Positions 1 to 8,800 are shown, numbered from the stretch's first letter. The stretch is 31,332 nt of DNA from DATJPR01 sp035506295 (GCA_035506295.1 DATJPR010000175.1:1-31332); one strand, 5' to 3'. Notes: generated by a model not told the origin, from the letters alone. Program-made: numbers and translations.

Positions 1-251
1 CGGGCGACGAGAACATGAACGCCGTCCAAAGGCGCCGTCATCGCCGCATGCTTGTGGTCGTCGTTGTGACCCGCACCTTCATGCCCCCCGGGTGAGAACG
101 AATGATGTCCCGCCTTCTCGATTCGTCGACGCTCCGCAACGGCGCCGTCCCGCAACGTGATGATTTCATAATACATCGCCCGCCCGAAATGAGAGCTGAT
201 CGTGACGCCGTCGTCAGTGACAAAGGCAATTGTGCTGTTGCGTGCATCCAT
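1..251 (-). CDS. NifX/NifB-type dinitrogenase Fe-Mo cofactor domain protein (partial, runs off left edge)
   Basis: The start ATG at 251 is preceded by a good ribosome site (AGGAGAG, four bases before the ATG). The first 83 codons are in the window and the 3' end is missing. The N-terminus has the beta strand IAFVTDDG followed by SSHFGRA, which is typical of the dinitrogenase iron-molybdenum cofactor biosynthesis fold (NifX, NafY, NifB C-terminus). Members bind Fe-S or FeMo precursors, but stand-alone copies occur widely in bacteria without nitrogenase, where their role is poorly known. After about residue 50 comes a His-rich stretch (HHSFSPGGHEGAGHNDDHKH) that looks metal-binding. It follows the DUF134 gene by 33 bases on the same strand, so the two are probably cotranscribed from the promoter near 716-744. 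Nitrogenase function is not implied. Confidence 0.85.
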   Translation of the reverse strand, partial: MDARNSTIAFVTDDGVTISSHFGRAMYYEIITLRDGAVAERRRIEKAGHHSFSPGGHEGAGHNDDHKHAAMTAPLDGVHVLVA

Positions 252-284
252 GGTACTCTCCTCTTTGTTGTGTGCAACCGAATT

Positions 285-686
285 TCAAACATGACCGTGA
301 GCATGCGAGCAGCGGGGGCAACAGAAATCCTTCGCCACAGGAAGAGGAACTTCCCATCGGTGTCGGCAGCGATTGCAGCGTACTTCTTCCCTCCGCGCTT
401 TCGTCACCGGCCCGCCTTCGATCCGGACCGCTTTGCCCTTCAGCAGCGCTTCTGCCACAGTCCGATGTGCACGATCGAGAATTCGTCCGAACGTCGGCCG
501 CGAAATGTGCATTTTTGCAGCGGCATGTTCCTGCTGATTTGATTCAAAATCCGCCAGCCGGATCGCTTCGAGTTCGTCCAAGGAAAGAACGACGATCTCG
601 AGCTCCGCCAACGGAACCCCTCTGGGCTTGAAAATGGTAACCTCGGGAAGTGCCCCGACGAATCGTTGTTTGCAGGGTCGCGACAT
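285..686 (-). CDS. DUF134/UPF0251 family putative DNA-binding protein
   Basis: This is a 133-residue protein. Residues 1-80 match the UPF0251 (DUF134) pattern: an N-terminal segment with GVPLAELEIVVLSLDELEAI, then a sigma-region-4-like helix-turn-helix (DFESNQQEHAAAKMHISRPT followed by FGRILDRAHRTVAEAL). The C-terminus adds a probable zinc knuckle with CNRC at about 104-107 and CCPRC near 122-126. The family is predicted to bind DNA and is often next to NifX-like genes, as here. A promoter and a perfect inverted repeat lie directly in front of its ATG, which suggests autoregulation (inference). There is no clear Shine-Dalgarno sequence. The family assignment is confident; the regulatory target is inferred. 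Confidence 0.9.
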   Translation of the reverse strand: MSRPCKQRFVGALPEVTIFKPRGVPLAELEIVVLSLDELEAIRLADFESNQQEHAAAKMHISRPTFGRILDRAHRTVAEALLKGKAVRIEGGPVTKARREEVRCNRCRHRWEVPLPVAKDFCCPRCSHAHGHV

Positions 687-690
687 GATT

Positions 691-716
691 TAGTTATGAA
701 CGTATGCTCATAACTA
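691..716 (-). promoter_or_regulatory. Palindromic operator in front of the DUF134 gene
   Basis: A perfect 9-bp inverted repeat, TAGTTATGA (691-699) and TCATAACTA (708-716), is separated by 8 bases that are themselves nearly symmetrical. It begins four bases upstream of the DUF134 start codon, touches the -10 box and covers the expected transcription start. That is the position of a repressor site. Binding by the DUF134 product itself is inferred. Confidence 0.7.
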
Positions 717-744
717 ATATCCGATGTTGGCACGACAAAGTCAA
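716..744 (-). promoter_or_regulatory. Sigma-70-type promoter for the DUF134/NifX-like pair
   Basis: On the minus strand the -35 box is TTGACT (739-744), the spacer is 17 bases, and the -10 box is GATATT (716-721). Transcription would start near 709, inside the palindrome, leaving a leader of about 22 bases. Confidence 0.6.
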
Positions 745-807
745 GTGCCTCCCGCCGGTAAGTCGTCGCGATGGTTCGAGGAGGGTTCCCTGCTTCCGCA
801 CCCGACC

Positions 808-1350
808 CTATGTCGGCTGCTCCATATCACCGGGCGCAACATGCTGTGCCAGTTGGATCCTGGCACAATCCGGACATATTCCGTGGTCAAGCTTGACGTG
901 CAACCTCGTGGCAAGGTACAGCTCGATCGATCGCCACGATCCGCGCTTGTCGCGAACACGCTTGCAGGAGAGACAGATGGGAAGAAGGGTCACTCGAGAG
1001 GGAAAATCATCGACAATGCTCTGCAGTTGAGCGATCAGTTTCTCTCGCTCATCCTCTGCTTCCTTTCGCCTCGCCACCTCCTCGACAAACTCACGCTGCC
1101 TCCGCCACGCATACACGATCGCGGCGAGGACAAGAAAAATGCAAACGGTCAGAAGCTCGTTGAGACGCCAGGTATTGTGCTGGTAGAGCCACGCGATCAG
1201 GGCATCGGTGGCATGCACACTTGCAGAAACTATGAAGACAACAACCGCGGCAAGAAGAAGGACAATCCGATCCCGGGCGGAACGGGACTTACGCAGGAAC
1301 AGACCTCGCAATCCAACCATCACACGCTTCCCAGCACGAAATGCCCCCAT
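808..1350 (-). CDS. Small membrane protein with a C-terminal Cys-pair (zinc) motif
   Basis: About 180 residues. Two hydrophobic spans (about 28-50 and 65-82) are followed by a charged, probably coiled-coil helix (about 82-116, with RRKEAEDEREKLIAQLQ). The tail has LPICLSCKRVRD, a Trp/Ile segment, then HGICPDCAR. This C-x2-C...C-x2-C tail is the one seen at the ends of many PAS, GAF and response-regulator sensor proteins, but here no sensor or kinase domain is present. ATG 1350 is chosen because the reading frame upstream enters the heptad repeat element; ATG 1320, with GGGAAG six bases before it, is an alternative. It is probably a stripped-down signalling or membrane-associated metal-binding protein. 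Function is unknown. Confidence 0.7.
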   Translation of the reverse strand: MGAFRAGKRVMVGLRGLFLRKSRSARDRIVLLLAAVVVFIVSASVHATDALIAWLYQHNTWRLNELLTVCIFLVLAAIVYAWRRQREFVEEVARRKEAEDEREKLIAQLQSIVDDFPSRVTLLPICLSCKRVRDKRGSWRSIELYLATRLHVKLDHGICPDCARIQLAQHVAPGDMEQPT

Positions 1351-1372
1351 CCCCGCGACGATCCCCCTAAGA

Positions 1373-1472
1373 GTAGGAAGTCGGACGTAGGAAGTAGGAA
1401 GAAAGCGTGGTGGGTCTAAGCCCACCGACGCACCAACCGCATTCTTCCTACGTCACACTTCCTACGTCCTAC
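1373..1472. repeat. Heptad repeat element with facing arms (element 1)
   Basis: The left arm has four 7-base units, GTAGGAA, GTCGGAC, GTAGGAA, GTAGGAA (1373-1400). The right arm has four complementary-type units, TTCCTAC, GTCACAC, TTCCTAC, GTCCTAC (1445-1472). A perfect 6-bp hairpin lies between them (GGTGGG 1409-1414, CCCACC 1421-1426). The whole element can fold as a nested stem. It sits between the membrane protein gene and the Tyr-rich lipoprotein gene. Confidence 0.75.
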
Positions 1473-1498
1473 TCATCGCACCATTGCTCCTTCTCAGA

Positions 1499-2050
1499 CT
1501 ACCGGCGATGCCCGCCGCGCGCCCCACCTCCAAAGCCCGAGTAACCGTGAGAACCGGATGTGAAACCGTGGTACCCGTACCCATGGTAGCCAAACGAGTA
1601 GTATGGGCGCGTATAATAATAGTGGGAGTAAAAGCCCGGCGAGTAAAACCACGGATCCCAGATGTAGCCGTAATACCACCAGGGATAATCGGCATACCAG
1701 GACCCATATGGACCGTAGGAGTACTGCCCCGATTGGGCCTTCTCAGGAGCCTGGTCCTGGCTCTTGATCATGGCATTGATGACGTTCTCCGTGACGCCGG
1801 AGTCCGACAATGCAATGATGTTGTCAGGGTTCAATTGGAAAGCGGGCTGAGACCGTCGGACAAGGTTCAGGATGACGGACTCCTTCACACCTGACTTTGT
1901 CATCGCGACGACATCCTGATTCGTCATCACGGCAACCGTGTCTCTCTCCCGGTGGGACCACGACGATCGATGCATATACGATCCCGTATAGCAACCCGAC
2001 AGAAGCAGTCCACACCCCAGGAGAAATGGATAGAACAGCGAGCGTACCAT
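1499..2050 (-). CDS. Lipoprotein with paired helical motifs and a Tyr/Gly-rich tail
   Basis: 183 residues starting at ATG 2050, which has a strong GAGGAG ribosome site 7 bases upstream. The frame is open further upstream without a plausible start. A lipoprotein signal ends in LLSGC (Cys20). Residues about 38-95 contain two copies of a short helical unit, MTNQDVVAMTKSGVKESVI and LNPDNIIALSDSGVTENVI. This resembles a motif pair common in secreted proteins of Bacteroidota and Acidobacteriota. The last 80 residues are low complexity, rich in Tyr, Trp, Gly, Ser and His, ending in GGGARGGHRR. It is likely an outer-membrane-anchored structural or surface protein. No catalytic motif is visible and the function is unknown. 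Confidence 0.8.
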   Translation of the reverse strand: MVRSLFYPFLLGCGLLLSGCYTGSYMHRSSWSHRERDTVAVMTNQDVVAMTKSGVKESVILNLVRRSQPAFQLNPDNIIALSDSGVTENVINAMIKSQDQAPEKAQSGQYSYGPYGSWYADYPWWYYGYIWDPWFYSPGFYSHYYYTRPYYSFGYHGYGYHGFTSGSHGYSGFGGGARGGHRR

Positions 2051-2211
2051 GGCTGATCTCCTCACAATCATGAAAATGATGCGCGCAACTTCGCCGCGCG
2101 GCGTTTGTGATTTGTGTTGGGTGATAACCGCTCTGCGATGAAGGACCGGAAGCCCGGCCCTTGCATGGTAGGATGGTGGAAGCGGCAACTGGTCTACAGA
2201 TTCGACATTAG

Positions 2212-2240
2212 AACATACAAAAGGTTTAAGCTGGTTCCAA
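2212..2240 (-). promoter_or_regulatory. Candidate promoter for the Tyr-rich lipoprotein
   Basis: Minus-strand TTGGAA (2235-2240), a 17-base spacer, then TATGTT (2212-2217). The -10 matches the TATnTT form seen at other promoters in this window. The implied leader is about 150 bases. The rest of 2051-2211 holds no gene that I can support. Confidence 0.4.
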
Positions 2241-2241
2241 A

Positions 2242-2345
2242 TCAGGATTCAGGCGTCAGGCTTCAGGAGTCAGGGGGTAGGCGAAATGGAATCGGGCACC
2301 CTTAAATCAACCGCACACCTGAATCCTAACGTCTGATTCCTGAAC
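2242..2345. repeat. Heptad repeat element with facing arms (element 2)
   Basis: The left arm consists of 7-base units: TCAGGAT, TCAGGCG, TCAGGCT, TCAGGAG, TCAGGGG, GTAGGCG (2242-2283). The right arm is CCTGAAT, CCTAACG, TCTGATT, CCTGAAC (2318-2345) and ends two bases from the stop codon of the transglycosylase gene. The arms are imperfect inverted copies of one another with a 34-base centre. Re-phased, the right arm reads TCCTAAC, TCCTGAA, CCCTTAT, the same unit family as elements 1 and 3. Confidence 0.75.
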
Positions 2346-2347
2346 CC

Positions 2348-4414
2348 TTATCTCGTACTTACTGGAATAAACAGCACTTGCCCTGCGTAAATCCGGCTAC
2401 TTGCTATGCCATTTTGCGCCTTGATTTGTCCCATCTGCGCGTTGTGGGCGCGCGCGATGTCCCACAGGGTCTCCCCTTTCTTCACGACATAACGAATGGT
2501 CTTGTCCGGAGCGTCCTTGCTGTCATCGGTCTTCGATTGCACCTGGGATCCGTCTCCGCGCGGCGTGCTTCTCGCGGAAAGGGCCTCTTCTTCGCCAACC
2601 TCGTCCGACCTGCTCCCTGGATGAATGATTAAGGTCTTCCCTGCGATGATCTTCCGTCCGAACGGGATATTGTTCCAGTTGCGGATATCGATCTGACGGA
2701 CGCCGAACTTCATCGCGATCTCGCCCAGGGTCTCACCTCTCCTGATCCGGTAGCGGATCCGGTCACCCTTCTGACCCTCGTCCGCCGGGGAGCCGGTGCT
2801 CCTGCCTTGCGCGATTGCGTGTTCGAGCCTGCTCTTGTCACGCGGCGTGGTCCGGTCGATCACCTCTCCCGATCGGGCAACGTCAACCGGACTCTGGGCA
2901 CGCGCGAGCTGCGCAAGCCTTTCGGAACCTTTCAACACCGGGATGAGAATGGCCCGCCCGCGCGGGAGCCGGCGGAATCCTGAAAGCCGGTTGACCTGCG
3001 AAATGGAAGACTGGGGAACGCCGTACCGTTTCGCGATACTCGAAAGCGTCTCGCCGCGTCGAATCGTGTGGACAATATAGTCCCGCTTCTGATCGTCGGG
3101 GATTTGGGCGTAGCGCGCCTTGAACTGCTCTGCACTCCCCGCGGGAATGCGGAGCTTATACCCTGCCGAACGCGGCGGAGTCGTCCACTGGACAAGTTCG
3201 GGGTTCAGTTCCCTGATCGTCTCGACATCCGTCGATGCACATCGCGCAAGAATCTCAAGATCGACGCAGTCTCTCACGTCCACCATTTCGTAATTCAGCG
3301 GCGTCTCAGGCGCGATCCCGTCAAAACCGTATTGCTCCGGATGCATGCCGATCAACGAAGCAGCAATGAACTCCGGGACATAGTTCCTCGTCTCCCGTGG
3401 AAGACGGCGCCTGATCTTCCAGAAATCTGTTTCGCCGCCCGATCGGCGAATAGCGCGGTACACTCTGCCCGCGCCTGCGTTGTAAGACGCGAGGACGAGA
3501 TACCAGTCGCCGAATTCGTCGTACAGATCCCTCAGGTGACGGGCGGCGGCTCGCGTCGCCATCTCAATGTTTCTCCGATCATCGTACCAATAGTCTCCCC
3601 GCAATCCGTAAAGCCGGCCGGTCCCTTTGACAAACTGCCACATCCCGACCGCCTTCGCCCACGAGCGTGCGAGGGGGTTGACTCCACTCTCCACCATGGT
3701 CAGGTAGACCAGGTCCTGCGGCACGCCTTCTTCGGCGAGGATCCTTCGCATCAGCGGGAAGTATTTTCCTGACTCTGCGAGCCATCGTTCCATGTGACTT
3801 CTGCCGCGACCCTCAAAGAAGGAAATGTTCCGCTGGACGATGTCGTTCATGACAAGCGGAACGCCGGTCGTGCGGATGACTTCTGTCGGTGCGACGACGG
3901 TATCAGCGCCGGTGCTCTCGACATACTGGTCGAGCTTCGCGCGAAGGGCGAAGATGGACGCCTGCGATCCGAGACTGTCGACTTTCGCTATGTACTGTTG
4001 ATAGTCTTCGACGACCGCCTTGCTCAGATCGTTGAAGTCCCGGTTGTTTTCGATGTCCGGGACATAGCTGAGTTCATTCAGGATTTCGATGGAGGTTTCG
4101 AACTGGCTCGCCGAGAGGACCGAATCACCGTTGTCCTGGGCATTGAGCGCGCGGACATAGTGCTGGCGGACGTCTTCGAGCAATGTGCTCACGAGGGAAT
4201 CGCTGACGATCGGCTCGGGGTCCTGCATGGTCGAGTCGCTGGCACCGGCCAGGAGCGAGTCCGACTGATCGTCCGTGTCGGCTCCCCCGGCCCCATTGTG
4301 GATGGCAGCGGCTTTCGCCGGGTCAAGGTGCTGACTGTTTTGACTCGTCGTGCAACCCGAGAGTATTACTGCAAATATCCCGATGACAACTGCGCTCACG
4401 TGCGGTTTGGTCAT
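2348..4414 (-). CDS. MltD-like membrane-bound lytic transglycosylase with three LysM domains
   Basis: 688 residues from ATG 4414, with GAGG upstream; an in-frame TTG at 4426 is less likely. An N-terminal lipoprotein signal ends in ILSGC. Residues about 220-345 form the SLT domain, with the catalytic Glu (about 242) in LTMVESGVNP, then GMWQF and LASYNAGAGRV. Three LysM peptidoglycan-binding domains follow at about 446-493, 554-599 and 640-686, each with the RRGETL or KKGETL signature, joined by charged linkers. The enzyme cleaves the glycan strand of peptidoglycan to form 1,6-anhydro-muramic ends and acts from the outer membrane. The 48-base gap after aspartate kinase suggests cotranscription. 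E. coli MltD (about 450 residues) has two LysM domains; this one has a longer N-terminal region and one extra LysM. Confidence 0.93.
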   Translation of the reverse strand: MTKPHVSAVVIGIFAVILSGCTTSQNSQHLDPAKAAAIHNGAGGADTDDQSDSLLAGASDSTMQDPEPIVSDSLVSTLLEDVRQHYVRALNAQDNGDSVLSASQFETSIEILNELSYVPDIENNRDFNDLSKAVVEDYQQYIAKVDSLGSQASIFALRAKLDQYVESTGADTVVAPTEVIRTTGVPLVMNDIVQRNISFFEGRGRSHMERWLAESGKYFPLMRRILAEEGVPQDLVYLTMVESGVNPLARSWAKAVGMWQFVKGTGRLYGLRGDYWYDDRRNIEMATRAAARHLRDLYDEFGDWYLVLASYNAGAGRVYRAIRRSGGETDFWKIRRRLPRETRNYVPEFIAASLIGMHPEQYGFDGIAPETPLNYEMVDVRDCVDLEILARCASTDVETIRELNPELVQWTTPPRSAGYKLRIPAGSAEQFKARYAQIPDDQKRDYIVHTIRRGETLSSIAKRYGVPQSSISQVNRLSGFRRLPRGRAILIPVLKGSERLAQLARAQSPVDVARSGEVIDRTTPRDKSRLEHAIAQGRSTGSPADEGQKGDRIRYRIRRGETLGEIAMKFGVRQIDIRNWNNIPFGRKIIAGKTLIIHPGSRSDEVGEEEALSARSTPRGDGSQVQSKTDDSKDAPDKTIRYVVKKGETLWDIARAHNAQMGQIKAQNGIASSRIYAGQVLFIPVSTR

Positions 4415-4462
4415 TCCTGCCCTCAATTACTGATTCCTGTCGTCGTGAGAACTACCCCGCCC

Positions 4463-5827
4463 CTACCCTTTCCCTTCACAAAACGCCTTGTGGAGAACTG
4501 TAGCCGCCCGGTCTGCCTGTTCCCCGTCTACAACCATCGTTACGTTGATGTCGGAGGCACCCAGTGAAACAAGTGCAACATCTATGCCATTGGATTCCAG
4601 GGTGGAGAAAAGAGACGGTAATATACCCTTTGAGCGCCTCAGATTCTCTCCAACGACACAGAAAATTGCTTTGTTCCGTTGAACCTCGACTTCTGCCACT
4701 TCTCTGAGCTCATCCAGCACTCCCTCAATTCCCTCTTCAGAGTCCAGGGTCAGGGAAATGCTCACTTCTGAAGTCGCGATAACATCTACACTACGCTCGT
4801 GGCGGGCGAATATCTCGAAGACGCGGGCGAGAAACCCGTGCATCATCAACATCCGGGTCGAGATGATCGTCACCATCGTGATGTTCCGCTTGTGGGCGAT
4901 CGCCTTCACCGGCCGCTGCCCGGCGTCCTTTGGCTCGGCGACGATGACTGTCCCCGCCACGCTCGGGCGCTTGGAATTCAAGATCCGGACCGGGATGTTC
5001 TTTTTCACCGCAGGGATGATGGTGGAGGGGTGCAGGACCTTTGCCCCGAAATAGGCAAGCTCCGCGGCCTCCTGGAATGTCATCTCCGGGATCAAGAGGG
5101 CCGAAGGGATGATCGACGGATCGGAGGTCATCATCCCATCGACGTCCGTCCAGATCTGAATCTCGTCCGCGTCCAGTGCGGCTCCCAGGATCGCCGCCGA
5201 ATAGTCGGAGCCGCCCCTGCCGATGGTGGTCGGAATACCGTTGCGCGTCGATCCGAGAAATCCCTCCGTGACGACGATGTGCCCCGCCCTGACCTTCTCG
5301 CCGATCAGGCGTTGCGCAAGAGGGGTAATGTCATCGAAGAGCGGGAGGGCACGCGTGAAGTCGTCCGTGGTCTTCATGACGTCGCGGGCGCTTACCCGGA
5401 CGGAATTCATCCCCTGACTGACCATCAGTTCATTCAGGATCAACGTCGCTAGCCGCTCGCCGAAGGAAGCAAACGTGTCGAGCGAGCGATTGGTGAGCTC
5501 TCCGAGGATGGCAATGCTTCTGGCGAGCTCCGCCAGTTCATTCATCCTCATATCCAACTCCGCGTTGAGCCGGGTGCGAGGAGGACCGTCGAACAACTCT
5601 TCGATGATCCCTCGATGGCGCTTGCGCAACCCTTCGACCATGGCAAGACTCTCATCGACATCCTTGAGGGCGGTGCGCGCAAGCTTAAGCAGCGCGTTTG
5701 TGACCCCTGCGCACGCCGAAGAGACAACAACCGGATGAAGAGAGATGCGTTCGCGCACGATCGCTGCCACGTTCCGCATTGCTGAAGCATTTTCTACCGA
5801 TGTGCCGCCGAATTTCGTGACGATCAT
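4463..5827 (-). CDS. lysC: Aspartate kinase
   Basis: 454 residues; phosphorylates aspartate, the first step to lysine, threonine, methionine and diaminopimelate. The N-terminal KFGGTSV (5-11) is the nucleotide and aspartate binding signature. TIGRGGSDYSAA (about 201-212) and WTDVDGMMTSDP (about 226-237) complete the amino-acid kinase fold. Two ACT domains follow (about 314-371 and 386-451, the second with LVSLGASDINVTMVVD), indicating feedback control by amino acids. There is no homoserine dehydrogenase fusion. ATG 5827 is chosen because it places the conserved motif at the usual distance; an in-frame TTG at 5869 would add 14 residues. It lies 49 bases after the C25 peptidase gene and 48 before the transglycosylase gene. 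No lysine riboswitch is seen upstream. Confidence 0.95.
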   Translation of the reverse strand: MIVTKFGGTSVENASAMRNVAAIVRERISLHPVVVSSACAGVTNALLKLARTALKDVDESLAMVEGLRKRHRGIIEELFDGPPRTRLNAELDMRMNELAELARSIAILGELTNRSLDTFASFGERLATLILNELMVSQGMNSVRVSARDVMKTTDDFTRALPLFDDITPLAQRLIGEKVRAGHIVVTEGFLGSTRNGIPTTIGRGGSDYSAAILGAALDADEIQIWTDVDGMMTSDPSIIPSALLIPEMTFQEAAELAYFGAKVLHPSTIIPAVKKNIPVRILNSKRPSVAGTVIVAEPKDAGQRPVKAIAHKRNITMVTIISTRMLMMHGFLARVFEIFARHERSVDVIATSEVSISLTLDSEEGIEGVLDELREVAEVEVQRNKAIFCVVGENLRRSKGILPSLFSTLESNGIDVALVSLGASDINVTMVVDGEQADRAATVLHKAFCEGKG

Positions 5828-5876
5828 GGAGACTTCGAACGATGAGATTGTCAAAGGTCTGTGAGGCAATCCCCGG

Positions 5877-8800
5877 CTATCGCACTTTGGCCAGTTTCCC
5901 GAGGACGCTCGTTGTTTTGCCGGCTACCGATACTTCAATCTGGTAAAAATATACCCCGTTGGCAATAGTGTCGCCATCCTGATCCCTTCCGTCCCAGCCG
6001 ATCTTGTTGAAGCCGATCGCCACCTGTCCTTCCTGCAGGGCGATGTCCCGGATCTTCCTGCCGGCCACAGTATAGACCCGGATCCTTCCACCATCGGGAG
6101 TCGCCCCTCCCGCGAGGATGAAGGTGAAATCCGTTCCCGATGAAAAGGGATTCGGATAGTTGTAGACCTGCATCAAACGGGTTTGGTCGGAAACCGCTAC
6201 ATCCAACGTTCGCTGGAGAGTGTCACTAAGCCCGTACGGCGTTCGCTCAATGAGGAGAACCTTCAACAAATGATTCCCCTCGTCCATCCGTGGAAGAAAC
6301 GTCACCTCGCCATCAGCCACGGGTCGTGGACCATCTACCGTCGCCCCGTCGACCATCAGTATCCCTTCGACGGGACCGGAAGCCGACGTCGATTGCTGTC
6401 GCGGTCGAACGAGGATCTTGGGGCTTGTGGCGACATAGTCTCCATCCATGAGATTGACGCCGTCTGCAAACACGTCGATGGTTCCCACCGGCGCTCCCGT
6501 CACCGTGAAGCCGTACAAGAAGCTGTTGTTCCCGGCAAAGAGATCGCCCGAGGAGTCCGCAGGCGCAACCGTCAATTCAAGGGATACGTGTTGTGGGAGC
6601 CCGGAGGTCGACACCGACACCGGGGATGATCGGACACTGTCAACAGGAATCCCGCCTCCTTGCATCGAGAACAGAGGAAGAAGGCGGTTCTGGGAATCGT
6701 ACACGCCGACCTGGAGGACGGTGCTGTCCGTTTTTCTATATCCGATATTGTAGATGTTCAGGGGAATCTCCACAGGCGTCCCGCGTGGAACGACCAGATC
6801 TCCGCCCGACACAGGACTCTGCAGGGCGAGTTCCGCCGGGGGGACAAAGTCTGCAGACCAGGACAGCAACCTCGGCGTTATGGCGGATTCATTTGTGGAG
6901 AGCACAGCGCCGAACCTGTATCCTGCATAATCCGTGCCGTACGTGTGGATGTTCCGAAGATCAACCACCGAACTGTCGGCGGTAAAAACCTTGAGTGTGT
7001 CGACGCCTCCGCTCTTGTGCACACCAATCATCCATCCGCGTAGAGTCGAGAGACCTGGTGTGAACGATGGTTGCCACTGAAACGACTGCCAGCGCACGGG
7101 TACAGGAAGCATCGGGGAGATCGTCATCCCGCCTCCTCTGCCGTAAATCGTCGGCAATTGCTTCGCGATGACGACCGAATCCGCTTGATACGCCTCAATG
7201 GTCTCGGCCGGGTACCCCTTTCGCGCGATAAGCGCCCAGGCCTGACCGTTCTGCACCTGGCGGATCTTCACGCTGCCCAGTCCTTCGACCGCAGAGTAGA
7301 GAGCCTCATCGACATTCGTTCGTCCGTACGCCATCGCCACCAGCCCAAGATATGATCCGGCCGGCGCACTCGCGATGAAGGATGCCATGCTGTCAGACTG
7401 GGCAGGATTCGAGGCAAGGTCGAAAGACTTAAAGATGTATGTTCCATCAAAGCTGCTGACCTCCACCGCCATGTAGCTGTTGCCGATGTCCCACCAGTAT
7501 CCTGAGATGACGTCAAGGCCCACCTGGATATTCGTGTAATAGTCCTTATCGGCATTCGCCAGGTTGCCGAGCGACCTGCAACGAATGAGCGTCGCCGGAC
7601 CAGGAGCAACGGTGATACCGGAGTCCGTCGCGATCGCATTCGTCATCGTGTTTGACCCGAATTGGTCTTTGCGTTGCTGACTCCAACGCACGAGTGGTGG
7701 TTGCGGGCTCTGTCCTGCCGTTGTGAATGTGGCATTCATCCAGCGGCCGTTGCTGGAGGAACTCACTGTTCGCGATCGCCAATAGAAGGTGACTCCCGCC
7801 GGAAGTGAGGGTGTCGACCATTCTCCGGAGACCGGCTTCGGCGTGACGCCCGGCGAAGCAAGGTGAAAGGGAGAATCGAATGTCGATACGGTGTCCAGTT
7901 CAAAACTGTACGAGCTCCCTGACATGGAGATGCCGGCCTGAGATGCAACAACGAGTTTCACCGGTCCGGCGCCGATCACCTGTCCGTCGAGAGGCCGGAT
8001 CGCCTGCAGGGAATTTGCATAGACATAACGGTCAACGGCAAGGACGTTGTTGGCAAGACTGAACTCCGGGAGTGAATCAGGGAGAGCAACGGAGATCCCA
8101 AGGGTATGTTGGCCGGCCGCTCCTCCGGGGTGCCAGGCTGCCACGATCGAATCGGCGAAGAACACGGGACCGACAGGAATGTTCGATACCGAAGGAACCG
8201 TCTTCCCGTTGTACGTATCCGTGATTGCCACCAGACCTGGCGCCGGAGGTACTACGCCGAAATTTCGGACACGGACCGTCGTTGTGACGGCTGAATCGGC
8301 TGTCGTCGGTTGCGCAGGAATGGTCACCACATCGGAAGATTGAAGTGCGAGGTCGGGCTTCGTCGGGACAGCGAACTGGCTCAGTGGATCGCCGAGAAGG
8401 GGTGTGAGATATTCATGCGCCAGAGTAATGAAGTTGTCCCCCCCCTGCTCCCAGAGCAGAATCCTCGAGGTGGTCGTCGCTGCGCCCAACGCTCTCGCTC
8501 CCTGCGTCATTGCTCCGAGGAAATCTTCAAAGAGAAGGGTACCGTAGGACGGGTAACCGAGCGAAGCAGAAGCCCACATTGCTATCGCTCCGCGATGATC
8601 GGCGAGCAGATAGTCCTCCGCCAGGACCATGCCTGTCGGGGTCGCGAAACTCCCGACGTTGCAGCTGACTGAGACGATAAAGGGAAGCTCGCCGCCGGTA
8701 TTTTGAAGATCATACGGGGAGCCCGCATCAAGGCCCCAGATTCTCCCGCCGGAATGCCCCAGGAACGACACAAGGGAGATGCCACTGTTGAAGATTTGCA

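Noticed and set aside
1373..2345. The repeated short units suggested a CRISPR array
   Set aside because: Units are 7 bases, contiguous and without spacers, and arms face each other; no cas genes are present.
4415..4462. A terminator between aspartate kinase and the transglycosylase
   Set aside because: The 48 bases hold no stem with a T-run.
3794..4567. A long plus-strand open frame opposite the transglycosylase and aspartate kinase genes
   Set aside because: It is antisense to two genes with clear conserved motifs and has the Arg-rich composition of a shadow frame in GC-rich DNA.
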